A stretch of DNA of 64,000 bases. Source: Acidimicrobiaceae bacterium (lineage in GTDB: Bacteria > Actinomycetota > Acidimicrobiia > Acidimicrobiales > RAAP-2). Location: contig CANGPS010000004.1 of assembly GCA_947456245.1 (NCBI GenBank), forward strand, positions 1 through 64,000, written 5' to 3'. Position 1 is the stretch's first letter; each line of letters starts with the position of its first letter. Positions 1-7,818 of this stretch are shown here, piece by piece. The translations under genes and the position numbers were made by a program. The notes below the pieces were generated by a model, which worked only from the letters and a program-made list of their open reading frames with translations, was not told the origin of the DNA and did no database searches.

Positions 1-444
1 AATGCGTTCCTGACCGGTGCGCACGAGCTGCGCAACGGGGTCTTCGTCTCGCCCATCTCCATCGGTTCGTTCGAGATGGTCTCAGCCCTCACGGTCACCC
101 AGCTCTTCAACGCCCTCGGTGCCCGCATCGACGGGCCGGCAGCCTGGGACGCGCGCCTCACCATCGGGTTCGAGATCACCGACGAGCAGCGGACCTATGT
201 CGTCGAGCTGCGAAACGGCGCGCTCCACCACCGACTCGGCACCCCGCCGGTCGGGACCACCATCTTCCGACTCGACCGCGTCGGGCTCATCACCACCGCC
301 TTTGGCGTCGCCATCGGCCTGCTGACCCTCGAGGCGGCGCTCGGGTCGGGATCCATCGAGGTCACCGGCGATCCAGCCGTGCTCGGCGAGCTCCTCGGCT
401 ACCTCGAGCTCCCGGCGTCGGCCTTCCCCATCGTCACCCCCTGA
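1..444 (+). CDS. Alkyl-sulfatase-like metallo-hydrolase, C-terminal part (5' truncated by window edge)
   Basis: An open frame runs from base 1 to a TGA at 442-444, giving 147 C-terminal codons of a protein whose start lies outside the window. It opens with a segment reading NAFLTGAHELRNG, which resembles the dimerisation region of MBL-fold alkyl/aryl sulfatases. The remainder resembles the SCP2-like C-terminal domain of that family, which is thought to bind the hydrophobic alkyl chain. The zinc-binding metallo-beta-lactamase core would be upstream and cannot be checked. The next gene starts one base after the stop codon, so the two are probably cotranscribed. Family assignment rests on recalled motif similarity. 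Confidence 0.72.
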   Translation, partial: NAFLTGAHELRNGVFVSPISIGSFEMVSALTVTQLFNALGARIDGPAAWDARLTIGFEITDEQRTYVVELRNGALHHRLGTPPVGTTIFRLDRVGLITTAFGVAIGLLTLEAALGSGSIEVTGDPAVLGELLGYLELPASAFPIVTP

Positions 445-445
445 G

Positions 446-1540
446 ATGACCTCGCTGGTCGGCCGAACGTCGCCGTACGCCGCTCCCCTGTTCGGGATCC
501 TGGTCCTTGCCGGATGCCTATTCGTCCACCCGTCGCACGTCTTCGTGGTCATCCCCGTCATCGGGCTCGTGGTCTCCGTGCTCGCGGCGGTGGCCAACGC
601 AGAGGTGATCGCCCATCGCGTCGGTGAACCCCTCGGCGCCATCGTCCTCGCCCTCGCCGTGACCGTGATCGAGGCGTCCCTGATCATCTCGATGATGGTG
701 AGCCACAGCCAGGACTCGAGGTCGGTGGCGAGGGACACCGTGTTCGCGTCCTTCATGATCGTCGCCAACGGGGTGGTGGGCATCTCCATCCTCGTGGCGT
801 CGCGTCGCACCCAGATCGTTCGCTTCCAGCGCTCAGGCACCAGCACGCTGCTCGCCACGCTGCTGACCATGGGAGCGCTGACCCTGGTGCTCCCAAGGTT
901 CACCGTCCAGACCCCGGGCGCCACCTTCTCCACCGCCCAGCTGCTGTTCGCCGCGTTCGCCTGCCTCGCGCTCTATGGGCTCTTCATCTTCGTGCAGACG
1001 ATCCGCCACCCTGAGGACTTCCAGGTGGTCGAGCTTCCAGAGTCATCCGGCGACCGGACCGACCTGCTCGCCTATCGACCCTCCGTCAGGCAGGCTTCAC
1101 GATCGGGCGTGCTGCTCGCCATCAGCCTCGTCGCCGTCGTCGGCATCGCCGAGACCCTCTCGACGCCGCTCGAGTACGCCATCCACGTCGTCGGAGCACC
1201 GCAGGCGGTGGTCGGACTCCTGATCGCGCTGCTCGTGCTCCTGCCCGAGTCGGTCACCGCCATCCGGGCCGCACGGCGCAACGAGGTCCAGACCAGCCTC
1301 AACCTCTCGCTCGGATCAGCCATCGCCAGCATCGGCCTGACCATTCCCACCATCGCCATCGTGTCGTTGGTCGTGCACCAGCCGATCGCTCTCGGCCTCC
1401 AGCCCATGGGCCTGGTGCTGTTCGTGATCACTGCCGTCATCGCCAGTATCACGCTCGGCTCCGGCGAAGCCACCCTGATGCAAGGGGCGATCCACCTCGT
1501 CATCTTCGCGGCCTTCGTCTTCCTCGCCTTCGTGCCCTAG
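446..1540 (+). CDS. chaA: Calcium/proton antiporter (ChaA-like, CaCA superfamily)
   Basis: This 364-residue protein has about ten hydrophobic helices and the two-fold inverted repeat expected of cation/Ca2+ exchangers. Each half carries an acidic ion-binding helix: AVTVIEASLIIS near residue 75 and LVLLPESVTAIRAA near residue 265, the latter followed by an NLSLGSAIASIGLT segment. The size fits the ChaA / y4hA-type antiporters of the inner membrane, which export Ca2+ (or Na+/K+) against protons. The ATG at 446 follows the upstream stop by one base, so it is probably translationally coupled. Substrate specificity cannot be read from the sequence. Confidence 0.85.
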   Translation: MTSLVGRTSPYAAPLFGILVLAGCLFVHPSHVFVVIPVIGLVVSVLAAVANAEVIAHRVGEPLGAIVLALAVTVIEASLIISMMVSHSQDSRSVARDTVFASFMIVANGVVGISILVASRRTQIVRFQRSGTSTLLATLLTMGALTLVLPRFTVQTPGATFSTAQLLFAAFACLALYGLFIFVQTIRHPEDFQVVELPESSGDRTDLLAYRPSVRQASRSGVLLAISLVAVVGIAETLSTPLEYAIHVVGAPQAVVGLLIALLVLLPESVTAIRAARRNEVQTSLNLSLGSAIASIGLTIPTIAIVSLVVHQPIALGLQPMGLVLFVITAVIASITLGSGEATLMQGAIHLVIFAAFVFLAFVP

Positions 1541-1551
1541 GACGAGACGGA

Positions 1552-1941
1552 TCAGTCGCGCCGGCGATCTCGGCGGTCGCGGAGCATGCGCCGACCGACC
1601 ATGTCGCCCAGGGCCGTCGTCAGCCAGATCAGCAGCGTCGCATACACATAGGTCGTCATGCCGTGGAGGGAGAGCCCCGGCACGATGAGCGACACGATGA
1701 TCAGCGACACGATCGTCGAGGCGATGGCCAGGAGGCCAGCCAGCGCCACAGAAGGCTGTCGGATCAGCACGCGAAGGGCCATGAACGACACGATGATGTG
1801 GACGCCCCAGAACACGAGCGTGGCCTCGACGAGCGCGGTGATCGACATGTGCACGCCACTCAGCGCAAGCCACGACAGGACCAGGCCGGCGGCGATGCCC
1901 ACCAGCGAGGTCCCGAGCCGGATGCCCCAGCGCGCTAGCAC
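1552..1941 (-). CDS. Small four-helix membrane protein
   Basis: The product is about 129 residues with four predicted transmembrane helices and a very basic C-terminus (RRMLRDRRDRRRD), which should face the cytoplasm. The open frame continues upstream to 2163, but that extension is low in hydrophobicity and looks like noncoding shadow. I place the start at the GTG at 1941, where hydrophobic coding sequence begins. That GTG is overlapped by the stop of a 14-codon mini-ORF (1935-1979) preceded by a -10-like TAGGCT. The topology resembles small holin-like or DUF-type actinobacterial membrane proteins; no function can be given. It is convergent with the antiporter gene, 11 bp apart. Confidence 0.6.
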   Translation of the reverse strand: MLARWGIRLGTSLVGIAAGLVLSWLALSGVHMSITALVEATLVFWGVHIIVSFMALRVLIRQPSVALAGLLAIASTIVSLIIVSLIVPGLSLHGMTTYVYATLLIWLTTALGDMVGRRMLRDRRDRRRD

Positions 1942-1979
1942 GGATCCTGGTCCATGACTGCTCCTCGGTGCGTCCCCAT
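1935..1979 (-). CDS. Putative leaderless 14-codon leader peptide coupled to the downstream membrane protein
   Basis: On the minus strand a TAGGCT hexamer (1986-1991) is followed after exactly six bases by an ATG at 1979. This opens a 14-codon frame (MGTHRGAVMDQDPC) ending in TAG at 1935-1937. The stop overlaps the GTGCTAG that begins the next gene in another frame, so terminating ribosomes could restart on the GTG. The same spacing marks many full-length genes in this window. Coding is inferred from promoter geometry and overlap, not from homology. Confidence 0.4.
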   Translation of the reverse strand: MGTHRGAVMDQDPC

Positions 1980-1985
1980 GTCCAG

Positions 1986-1991
1986 AGCCTA
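1986..1991 (-). promoter_or_regulatory. -10-like element (TAGGCT) for the leader ORF at 1979
   Basis: TAGGCT lies six bases upstream of the mini-ORF ATG, so transcription would start at or next to that ATG. There is no Shine-Dalgarno sequence in the gap. Confidence 0.45.
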
Positions 1992-2084
1992 GGGCTGGCA
2001 CCGCCCCGAGATGGGAACCCCAAACCGAAACCAGAGACTGCTGCCTCGGCGAGGCTTCAGCAGATCGCACCTCGGCGCACCTGG

Positions 2085-2303
2085 TCAGGGCTTCTGATGG
2101 GGATAGATGCTCCTCGTCTCCGACCGCACACGACCACGACGGAGCCACGACGATCGAAACCACTTCGGGAAGATCTTCGCCACCGCCAGGGACACGTAGA
2201 TCACGGTGTTCAGCGCCACGATGGTGGCGAGGACGATGTAGAACGGGGAGTGCTGCAGGGACTGCGGAAACAGCAGCCCCCCAAGGATGGGGCTCAGGCT
2301 CAC
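2085..2303 (-). CDS. Small membrane protein cotranscribed with the GT2 glycosyltransferase
   Basis: A 72-residue protein with one clear transmembrane helix (IVLATIVALNTVIYVSLAVA) followed by a strongly basic tail. Its ATG overlaps the glycosyltransferase stop codon (ATGA at 2300-2303), so the two are probably translationally coupled. A small helical partner is plausible for a processive glycosyltransferase, but that role is inferred only from the overlap. I do not recognise the family. Confidence 0.6.
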   Translation of the reverse strand: MSLSPILGGLLFPQSLQHSPFYIVLATIVALNTVIYVSLAVAKIFPKWFRSSWLRRGRVRSETRSIYPHQKP

Positions 2304-3754
2304 GGGGTCACGCTCCTCGGTCGATGCGAGCCCTCATGGCCCCATCGTGCCTGACGTCGGGTGGCGATGTCGAGGATGCCCTTGAGGAACACCACATCTT
2401 GGAAGGCATCGAAGAGCAGCTCGGGCACGACGAGGAGCGCCAGCACCCGAGCACGCCACCCTCCCGCCCACACGGTGACGACCCGTTCCGTCATGAAGAT
2501 GAGGAGGATGATGAGCCAGAAGGGGTACCAGACCCACAGGTCGGTCGACGTGATCTGCAGGAAGATGAGCAGGAAGAACGACCCGAGGGCGAAGACCGAG
2601 TAGGCGATGCCGAGCTGCTGGGACCAGTAGCGGGTCGTGGCCGGTGTGATGCCGTAGTGCGTGATGTTCTCCACCGCTCCCCGCTGCCAGCGGAGTCGCT
2701 GTCGCCACAGCATCCGCATCGTCGGCATGACCTCGGTCTCGACCCGGCACGCCGCGGGCGACAGCATCAGGGCGCCGAGCGACTTGAGGGCGATGGTCAG
2801 CTCGTTGTCCTCCGTGAGCGCCGCCACGTCGTAGACGCTCCCGGCCTCTCCGGGGATCAGGCTGCCCCGGGCGTCGGACACGCACTGGAGGGCTGTTGCC
2901 CTGAAGATCGTCGCCGTGCCGGTCAGCACGAAGACCTTCTCTCGACGCCGCCTGATCTCTCGCTGGTAGCGCGTGTACTCGTTGCGCTGGAGCTGACCGA
3001 TGAGCCCGGCGCCCCGCTCACCGGTGAACTGGCCACCCACCGCGCTCAGCCCTCGATCGGCGCTGAAGCGCTGTGCAGCGGTGGCGAGGAACGCAGGATC
3101 GATCCTCGAGTCGGCGTCGAGCACCATCACCGTGTCGTTCGTTCCGAGCTCGGGCAGGAGCACCCGGAGGACCTGGTTGAGTGCACCGGCCTTCTTGTCG
3201 GTGTTGGCAAGGGACTCGATCACCTCGGCACCCCGCTCGAGCGCGATCTCGATGGTGGCGTCGGTGCAGTTGTCGGCGATCACGATGACGCGATCGGGAC
3301 GATGCGTCTGCGCGTCGAGCGCCTCGAGCGTCCCGGCGAGCACCTGCGCTTCGTTGTGCGCCGGAATCAGCACGGTGACCGACACCTCGCCTTGGAAGAC
3401 GCCGACCGTCTCGGCCATCATGATCCTTGGTGACAGGGGCTTGTGCGAGCCGTCTGCGTTGCGACGCGAATGGTTCAGATCCCTGGCCTCGAGGCCGATG
3501 AAGGCGAAGGCCACCGCGAAGGAGATCCCGACGGCGGCGAGGAGGGCAGGCAGCGGTGGGGTGGCCCACGAGTACAAGATGGGGACCACGTTGAAGAGCT
3601 CGCCCTTGGCCGGATCGATCCCCTGGAGGGACTCATCGGCGTCGAGCGTCCACCAGAACAATGCGAACCCCAGCGCGGCCACGACGACGAGGAGGAGGCC
3701 TCCGATCCGCTTGTGCTTCACCCGATGAACTCCCGAAGGAACGACTCGATTCAT
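2300..3754 (-). CDS. Processive family-2 membrane glycosyltransferase
   Basis: The 484-residue protein has two N-terminal membrane helices (about residues 18-36 and 68-88), a cytosolic GT-A domain (about 124-360) and several C-terminal helices. The GT2 signatures are in order: LIPAHNEA near 130, DADS near 213 (metal and nucleotide-sugar binding), TED near 314 (catalytic base) and QRLRW near 352 (acceptor and translocation motif). The D, D, D, QxxRW set is typical of processive enzymes such as cellulose, hyaluronan and poly-N-acetylglucosamine synthases. The polysaccharide product cannot be predicted. It is followed by an overlapping small membrane protein. No clear promoter or ribosome-binding site is visible at the ATG. 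Confidence 0.85.
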   Translation of the reverse strand: MNRVVPSGVHRVKHKRIGGLLLVVVAALGFALFWWTLDADESLQGIDPAKGELFNVVPILYSWATPPLPALLAAVGISFAVAFAFIGLEARDLNHSRRNADGSHKPLSPRIMMAETVGVFQGEVSVTVLIPAHNEAQVLAGTLEALDAQTHRPDRVIVIADNCTDATIEIALERGAEVIESLANTDKKAGALNQVLRVLLPELGTNDTVMVLDADSRIDPAFLATAAQRFSADRGLSAVGGQFTGERGAGLIGQLQRNEYTRYQREIRRRREKVFVLTGTATIFRATALQCVSDARGSLIPGEAGSVYDVAALTEDNELTIALKSLGALMLSPAACRVETEVMPTMRMLWRQRLRWQRGAVENITHYGITPATTRYWSQQLGIAYSVFALGSFFLLIFLQITSTDLWVWYPFWLIILLIFMTERVVTVWAGGWRARVLALLVVPELLFDAFQDVVFLKGILDIATRRQARWGHEGSHRPRSVTP

Positions 3755-3943
3755 GCATGGGGGGGCATGCTGATGAGGCGCTCGTCTCTGTCCAGCGTAG
3801 GGCCAGCGGTGCCGGCAGCGGAGTCACCGGCGAGGGAACCGTCGTCGGGAACCCGGCCAGCGCGCCCCGTGCGCCTTCGACCGAGGATCTGAGGGCGGAC
3901 GCGAACTGCCCCCGACCCGCCAGCAGGCAGGTCAGGGGCACGG

Positions 3944-4015
3944 AGGCGACGCCGGGATTCGAACCCGGGTACGGGGCTTTGCAGGCCCCTGCCTAAACCA
4001 CTCGGCCACGTCGCC
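3944..4015 (-). tRNA. tRNA-Cys (anticodon GCA)
   Basis: The minus strand folds into a full cloverleaf. The 7-bp acceptor stem is GGCGACG paired with CGTCGCC. The anticodon stem is GGGGC/GCCCC around the loop CTGCAAA (anticodon GCA), and the T arm is CCGGG-TTCGAAT-CCCGG. The discriminator base is T (U73), a known cysteine identity element. CCA is not encoded: the genome reads CCG after the discriminator. The 189 bp between this tRNA and the glycosyltransferase start (3755-3943) contain no gene I can support. Confidence 0.96.
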
Positions 4016-4054
4016 GTGAGGGTCCAGACTAGCCCTCAGGCAGACCGTCGGGAC

Positions 4055-4252
4055 TCAGCGGGTCGAACGTCGGTAGGCCCATCGCACCACGAAGAACAGG
4101 ATCGCGATGAGCGCAGCGGTCTTCACCGCCCACCAGACCATCCCCGCCAGCCATCCGAAGATCCAGAAGATCACCACCACGGCGAACACCGCGATGACCG
4201 CGATGGACGCCACCTCGATGACGCCGACGCCCTTCTTGTCCTGCTCGCCCAT
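4055..4252 (-). CDS. Small two-helix membrane protein divergent from glnD
   Basis: A 65-residue protein with a charged N-terminus (MGEQDKKG), two long adjoining hydrophobic segments (about residues 11-35 and 37-58) and a basic tail (RRSTR). A Shine-Dalgarno-like GGGAG sits about nine bases before the ATG. Its likely -10 element (TAGCAT on the minus strand, 4287-4292) overlaps the -10 of the divergent glnD gene. Family and role are unknown. Proximity to glnD makes a link to nitrogen status possible but unsupported. Confidence 0.6.
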   Translation of the reverse strand: MGEQDKKGVGVIEVASIAVIAVFAVVVIFWIFGWLAGMVWWAVKTAALIAILFFVVRWAYRRSTR

Positions 4253-4286
4253 GGTGCACGCTCCCGGTCTGAGGTCCTCGACCTCG

Positions 4287-4296
4287 ATGCTACGGT
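4287..4296. promoter_or_regulatory. Overlapping divergent -10 elements between glnD and the 65-aa membrane protein
   Basis: The ten bases ATGCTACGGT contain TACGGT (4291-4296) on the plus strand, exactly six bases before the glnD ATG. They also contain TAGCAT on the minus strand (4292-4287), about 34 bases before the small membrane protein. The two promoters share two bases, so polymerase binding at one should exclude the other. Confidence 0.5.
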
Positions 4297-4302
4297 GCGA
4301 CC

Positions 4303-6642
4303 ATGCCGCCCGGCACCCTCCGCTCCCAACGGGATCAACTTCTCGAGCAACCGGGACTCGGCGGCACCGAGTTCTGCCGAGCCCTCTCTGACCTCACCGA
4401 CGCGTGCCTGGTCGACCATGCGGCCAGCGCGGCGGGCGGATCTGCGCGGCGGATCGCACTCGTCGCCGTCGGTGGCTACGGCCGCCGAGAGCTATGCCCC
4501 CACTCCGATCTCGACCTCCTTCTGATCCACGACGGGCGCCGCGACATCAAGGAGGTCGCCGAGGCGCTCTGGTACCCGCTGTGGGATCAGGGGATCAAGG
4601 TCGACCATGCGGTGCGGCGACCCAAGGAGGTCCTGCGCGTCGCCCAGGCCGACCTTCGCGTCGCCCTTGGACTGCTCGATGCCAGGGTGATCTGGGGAGA
4701 CCCCAAGGTGGCCGCCCCGGTGATCGAGAAGGTCCGTGGGCTGTGGGAGTCCAAGCTCGCCACCAAGTTCCTCCCGGCGCTCGAGGAGCAGATGGCGGAA
4801 CGCCACCTCGAGGAGGGCGACGTGGCCTTCCTGCTCGAGCCGAACCTCAAGGAGGCCCACGGAGGGCTGCGGGACGTCAACGTCCTCCAAGCGCTCGGGA
4901 CCTGCGCACCACGCCTGGGCGAGCTCGTCGACCTTGCTGGCCTCGCCCGCTCAGCCAGCACCTTGCTCAGCGTGAGGGTCGAGCTCCATCGGAACTCGGG
5001 ACGCGCGCTCGACCGGATGCTCCTCCAGGAGCAGGATGCCGTGGCGCTGGCGCTGGGCTACGACGATGCCGACGCGCTCTGCCGTGTGGTGTCGGAGGCC
5101 GGTCGCTCCATCGCCCGGACCAGCGATGACACTTGGCGCCGCCGGCGCCTCTGGGCTCCCGGGTCGTCTGGTTTCGACTCCCCGAAGGAGGCACGCACGC
5201 CAATCGAGCGGGGGATCGTCCTCGCTGGCGATGAGGTCACGCTCGACGCCGCGGCTGCAGTCGAGTCAGATCCCTCCCTGCCGTGGCGCCTGGCCGCCGT
5301 CGGAGCGGAGCACGACCTGCCCTTGGCCCTCGGAGCCATCCACCGGCTCGCCGAGCTCTCCCCCGTGCCAAGTGACCCCTGGCCCTCAGAGACCCGGGAC
5401 GCCCTGGTGCGCCTCCTGTCCACCGGCCACCGAGCGATCCCGGCGTTCGAATCCCTCGACCACCAGGGCCTCGTCGTGCGACAGATCCCCGAGTGGGAGC
5501 ACGTGCGCCACCACCACCAGCGCAACGCCTACCACCGCTTCACAGTGGATCGCCACCTCCTCGAGACCGCCGCCAACGCCGCCGACCAGTCCGATACGGT
5601 CCGGCGCACCGATCTGCTCGTCCTCGGATCGCTCCTGCACGACATCGGGAAGGGGCTCCCCGGGGACCACACCGTGCTCGGAATCGAGATCGTGGGCGAG
5701 CTCGGCCCACGCATGGGGCTCGGGCCTGACGACGTGGCGACCCTCCAGTCGATGGTGCGCAACCACCTCCTGCTCGCCGACACGGCCACCAGGCGAGACC
5801 TGTCCGATCCGGCCACCATCAAGACCGTTGCCGAGGCCGTCGGCGACGTCGACACCCTGCTCCTGCTCGCTGCGCTCACTCGAGCTGACTCCATGGCGAC
5901 CGGACCGTCCGCCTGGGGATCCTGGAAGGATCAGCTCATCACCGAGCTCGTCGACCGGACGATCAGCTTCCTCGCCGGCGTCGACCGCACGGAGTCTGAT
6001 GATGGAGAGGGAGACGACTACGCCGACCTTCTCGCCGCCGCCCGAGAGCGAGCCGGGGCTGCGGTCGTCGTCACTCCCCCGAGCATTGTGGTCGCTGCCC
6101 CCGATCGGCCCGGGCTCCTCTCCGACGTCGCTGGCGTCCTGGCTCTCCACGGGCTCTCGATCCGCAGCGCCGACGTCGACAGCCGCGACGGCATCGCCCT
6201 CGACACGTTCGGGATCGACATGGTCCTCGGACGCTGGCCGAGCGCCTCCGACCTCCAGGTCGACCTCGACGCGGTGATCGCCGGATCGGCCGACCTCGCC
6301 GACCTCCTTCGCCAGCGCGCAGAGACCTACGCCGGCACCCGTCGGACGCTCTCAGCCCATCCCGTCGTGCCCTCCGTGACCATCGACACCGAGGGCTCGA
6401 GCCATTCGACCATCCTCGAGATCCACGCCGTCGACGAGACGGGCCTGCTCCATCGCCTGACCGCAGCGCTCTTCACCGCCGGCCTCGATGTGGTGGCCGC
6501 TCGCGTGTCGACCATCGGCGTCGAGGTCGTCGACGCCTTCTACGTCCGGTCGCCCTCGGGCAGCAAGGACCTCGGCGACGAGAACGCACGTGCGGTCGTC
6601 GCCGTCCTGGCCGACATCATCGGCGCCGATACGCGCTCGTAG
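4303..6642 (+). CDS. glnD: [Protein-PII] uridylyltransferase / uridylyl-removing enzyme
   Basis: This 779-residue protein matches GlnD, the nitrogen sensor that modifies PII according to glutamine level. The nucleotidyltransferase signature VGGYGRRELCPHSDLDLLL lies near residues 57-75 with both metal-binding aspartates intact. A PII-UTase helical region follows, with an ANLKEAHGGLRD-like stretch. An HD hydrolase domain has LLHDIGKG near residue 445. Two C-terminal ACT domains (about 592-660 and 700-770) should bind glutamine. The start is the ATG six bases after TACGGT, with no ribosome-binding site, consistent with a leaderless mRNA. No glnB, glnK or amtB lies next to it, unlike the common amtB-glnK-glnD order. 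In several actinobacteria the homologue adenylylates rather than uridylylates GlnK, which cannot be decided here. Confidence 0.93.
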   Translation: MPPGTLRSQRDQLLEQPGLGGTEFCRALSDLTDACLVDHAASAAGGSARRIALVAVGGYGRRELCPHSDLDLLLIHDGRRDIKEVAEALWYPLWDQGIKVDHAVRRPKEVLRVAQADLRVALGLLDARVIWGDPKVAAPVIEKVRGLWESKLATKFLPALEEQMAERHLEEGDVAFLLEPNLKEAHGGLRDVNVLQALGTCAPRLGELVDLAGLARSASTLLSVRVELHRNSGRALDRMLLQEQDAVALALGYDDADALCRVVSEAGRSIARTSDDTWRRRRLWAPGSSGFDSPKEARTPIERGIVLAGDEVTLDAAAAVESDPSLPWRLAAVGAEHDLPLALGAIHRLAELSPVPSDPWPSETRDALVRLLSTGHRAIPAFESLDHQGLVVRQIPEWEHVRHHHQRNAYHRFTVDRHLLETAANAADQSDTVRRTDLLVLGSLLHDIGKGLPGDHTVLGIEIVGELGPRMGLGPDDVATLQSMVRNHLLLADTATRRDLSDPATIKTVAEAVGDVDTLLLLAALTRADSMATGPSAWGSWKDQLITELVDRTISFLAGVDRTESDDGEGDDYADLLAAARERAGAAVVVTPPSIVVAAPDRPGLLSDVAGVLALHGLSIRSADVDSRDGIALDTFGIDMVLGRWPSASDLQVDLDAVIAGSADLADLLRQRAETYAGTRRTLSAHPVVPSVTIDTEGSSHSTILEIHAVDETGLLHRLTAALFTAGLDVVAARVSTIGVEVVDAFYVRSPSGSKDLGDENARAVVAVLADIIGADTRS

Positions 6643-6669
6643 CGCGACCACCGGCCTTTCTGTCGGCGG

Positions 6670-6675
6670 TAGATT
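6670..6675 (+). promoter_or_regulatory. -10-like element (TAGATT) for the L,D-transpeptidase gene
   Basis: TAGATT is separated by six bases (GGCGCC) from the ATG at 6682, leaving no room for a leader or Shine-Dalgarno sequence. A leaderless transcript is predicted. It lies 28 bases after the glnD stop. Confidence 0.5.
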
Positions 6676-6681
6676 GGCGCC

Positions 6682-7818
6682 ATGGCTGGTTCGCACGCCG
6701 CGAAGACGTTCTCACCGATCCCGTGGCTGCTCGGTGGTGGCGTCGCGATCGTGCTGGTGGCGGGCCTCGTCATCGGCGGGCTCGTCCTGCGCGGCGGCTC
6801 CGCAAGCTCGACTCCTCCGACGCCGTCGACGATCCCGTCCAAGACGATGGCCGTCCTCGCTGCGACGCCAGCAGACTCCGCCACCGTCGACTCGTCCGCA
6901 GCCATCCGGGTGTCGCTCAACCAGGCCCTCGCCGACTCGAGCCCGCTGCCCACCATCACCCCCGCCCTCGACGGGACGTGGGAGCACCTCTCGCCGTCCA
7001 CGCTGCAGTTCGTCCAGCGGGCCCCCCTCGCACCCGGGCAGACCGTCACCGTCACGGTGCCCGGGGGGCCTGACGGCGTCGTGGGTACGAAGGGCGCTCA
7101 CCTCGCCACCTCCGTCTCGTCGACCTTCCACGTAGCGCCGCTCTCCACCCTCCGCGTCCAGCAGCTCCTGGCCGACCTCGGCTACCTCCCGCTCAGCTTC
7201 GCCCCGACCACAGTGAGCTCGACCCCCGGGGTCTCCACCGCCGACCTCGCAGGCACGTTCTCCTGGCGGTGGAGCAGCCTGCCAACCTCGCTCACCTCGC
7301 TCTGGATACAGGGGCAGCCCAACGTGATCACCCAGGGGGCCATCATGCGCTTCCAAGACGTCCACGGGCTCACCACGGACGGCCAGGCGGGACCGCAGCT
7401 GTGGTCAGCGCTGCTGGCTGATGCCTCAGCCGGGAAGGCCACGACCGAGGCCTACAACTTCGCCGTGGTCTCGATGGCCGTGCCGCAGCACCTCGCCGTA
7501 TGGTCAAACGGTGCCGTCACCCAGACCGCAGCCGTCAACACCGGCATCGCTGCGTCACCCACCGACGTCGGCACCTGGCCCGTTTACCTCCGGTACCGCA
7601 CCCAGACCATGCGGGGCACCAACCCTGACGGCACCAAGTACGAGGACCCCGGCGTCCCCTTCGTGAGCTACTTCTATAAGGGCGAGGCGCTCCACGGCTT
7701 CATCCGTCCCTCCTACGGCACCCCACAGAGCCTCGGGTGCGTGGAGATGACCTTTGCTGACGCCGAGGCCGTGTGGCCCCTGACGCCCATCGGCACCTTG
7801 GTCACCGTCCTGCCGTGA
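6682..7818 (+). CDS. L,D-transpeptidase with Ig-like and peptidoglycan-binding regions (YkuD family)
   Basis: A 378-residue exported protein with a single N-terminal membrane anchor (about residues 13-35). An Ig-like region follows (about 50-150), then a peptidoglycan-binding-like helical domain (LRVQQLLADLGYLPLS near 155, then a MRFQDVHGLTTDGQAGPQL segment). The C-terminal YkuD domain ends with the catalytic arrangement HGFIRPSYGTPQSLGCVEM, which contains the conserved histidine, serine-glycine and nucleophilic cysteine. Such enzymes form 3-3 crosslinks between meso-diaminopimelate residues, or anchor proteins to peptidoglycan. It overlaps the following sortase by GTGA, which suggests a shared cell-envelope operon. 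Confidence 0.9.
   Translation: MAGSHAAKTFSPIPWLLGGGVAIVLVAGLVIGGLVLRGGSASSTPPTPSTIPSKTMAVLAATPADSATVDSSAAIRVSLNQALADSSPLPTITPALDGTWEHLSPSTLQFVQRAPLAPGQTVTVTVPGGPDGVVGTKGAHLATSVSSTFHVAPLSTLRVQQLLADLGYLPLSFAPTTVSSTPGVSTADLAGTFSWRWSSLPTSLTSLWIQGQPNVITQGAIMRFQDVHGLTTDGQAGPQLWSALLADASAGKATTEAYNFAVVSMAVPQHLAVWSNGAVTQTAAVNTGIAASPTDVGTWPVYLRYRTQTMRGTNPDGTKYEDPGVPFVSYFYKGEALHGFIRPSYGTPQSLGCVEMTFADAEAVWPLTPIGTLVTVLP

Noticed and set aside
3633-3941. A 102-codon minus-strand frame upstream of the glycosyltransferase
   Set aside because: There is no start signal or similarity, and it runs across the start of the glycosyltransferase gene. I treat 3755-3943 as noncoding.
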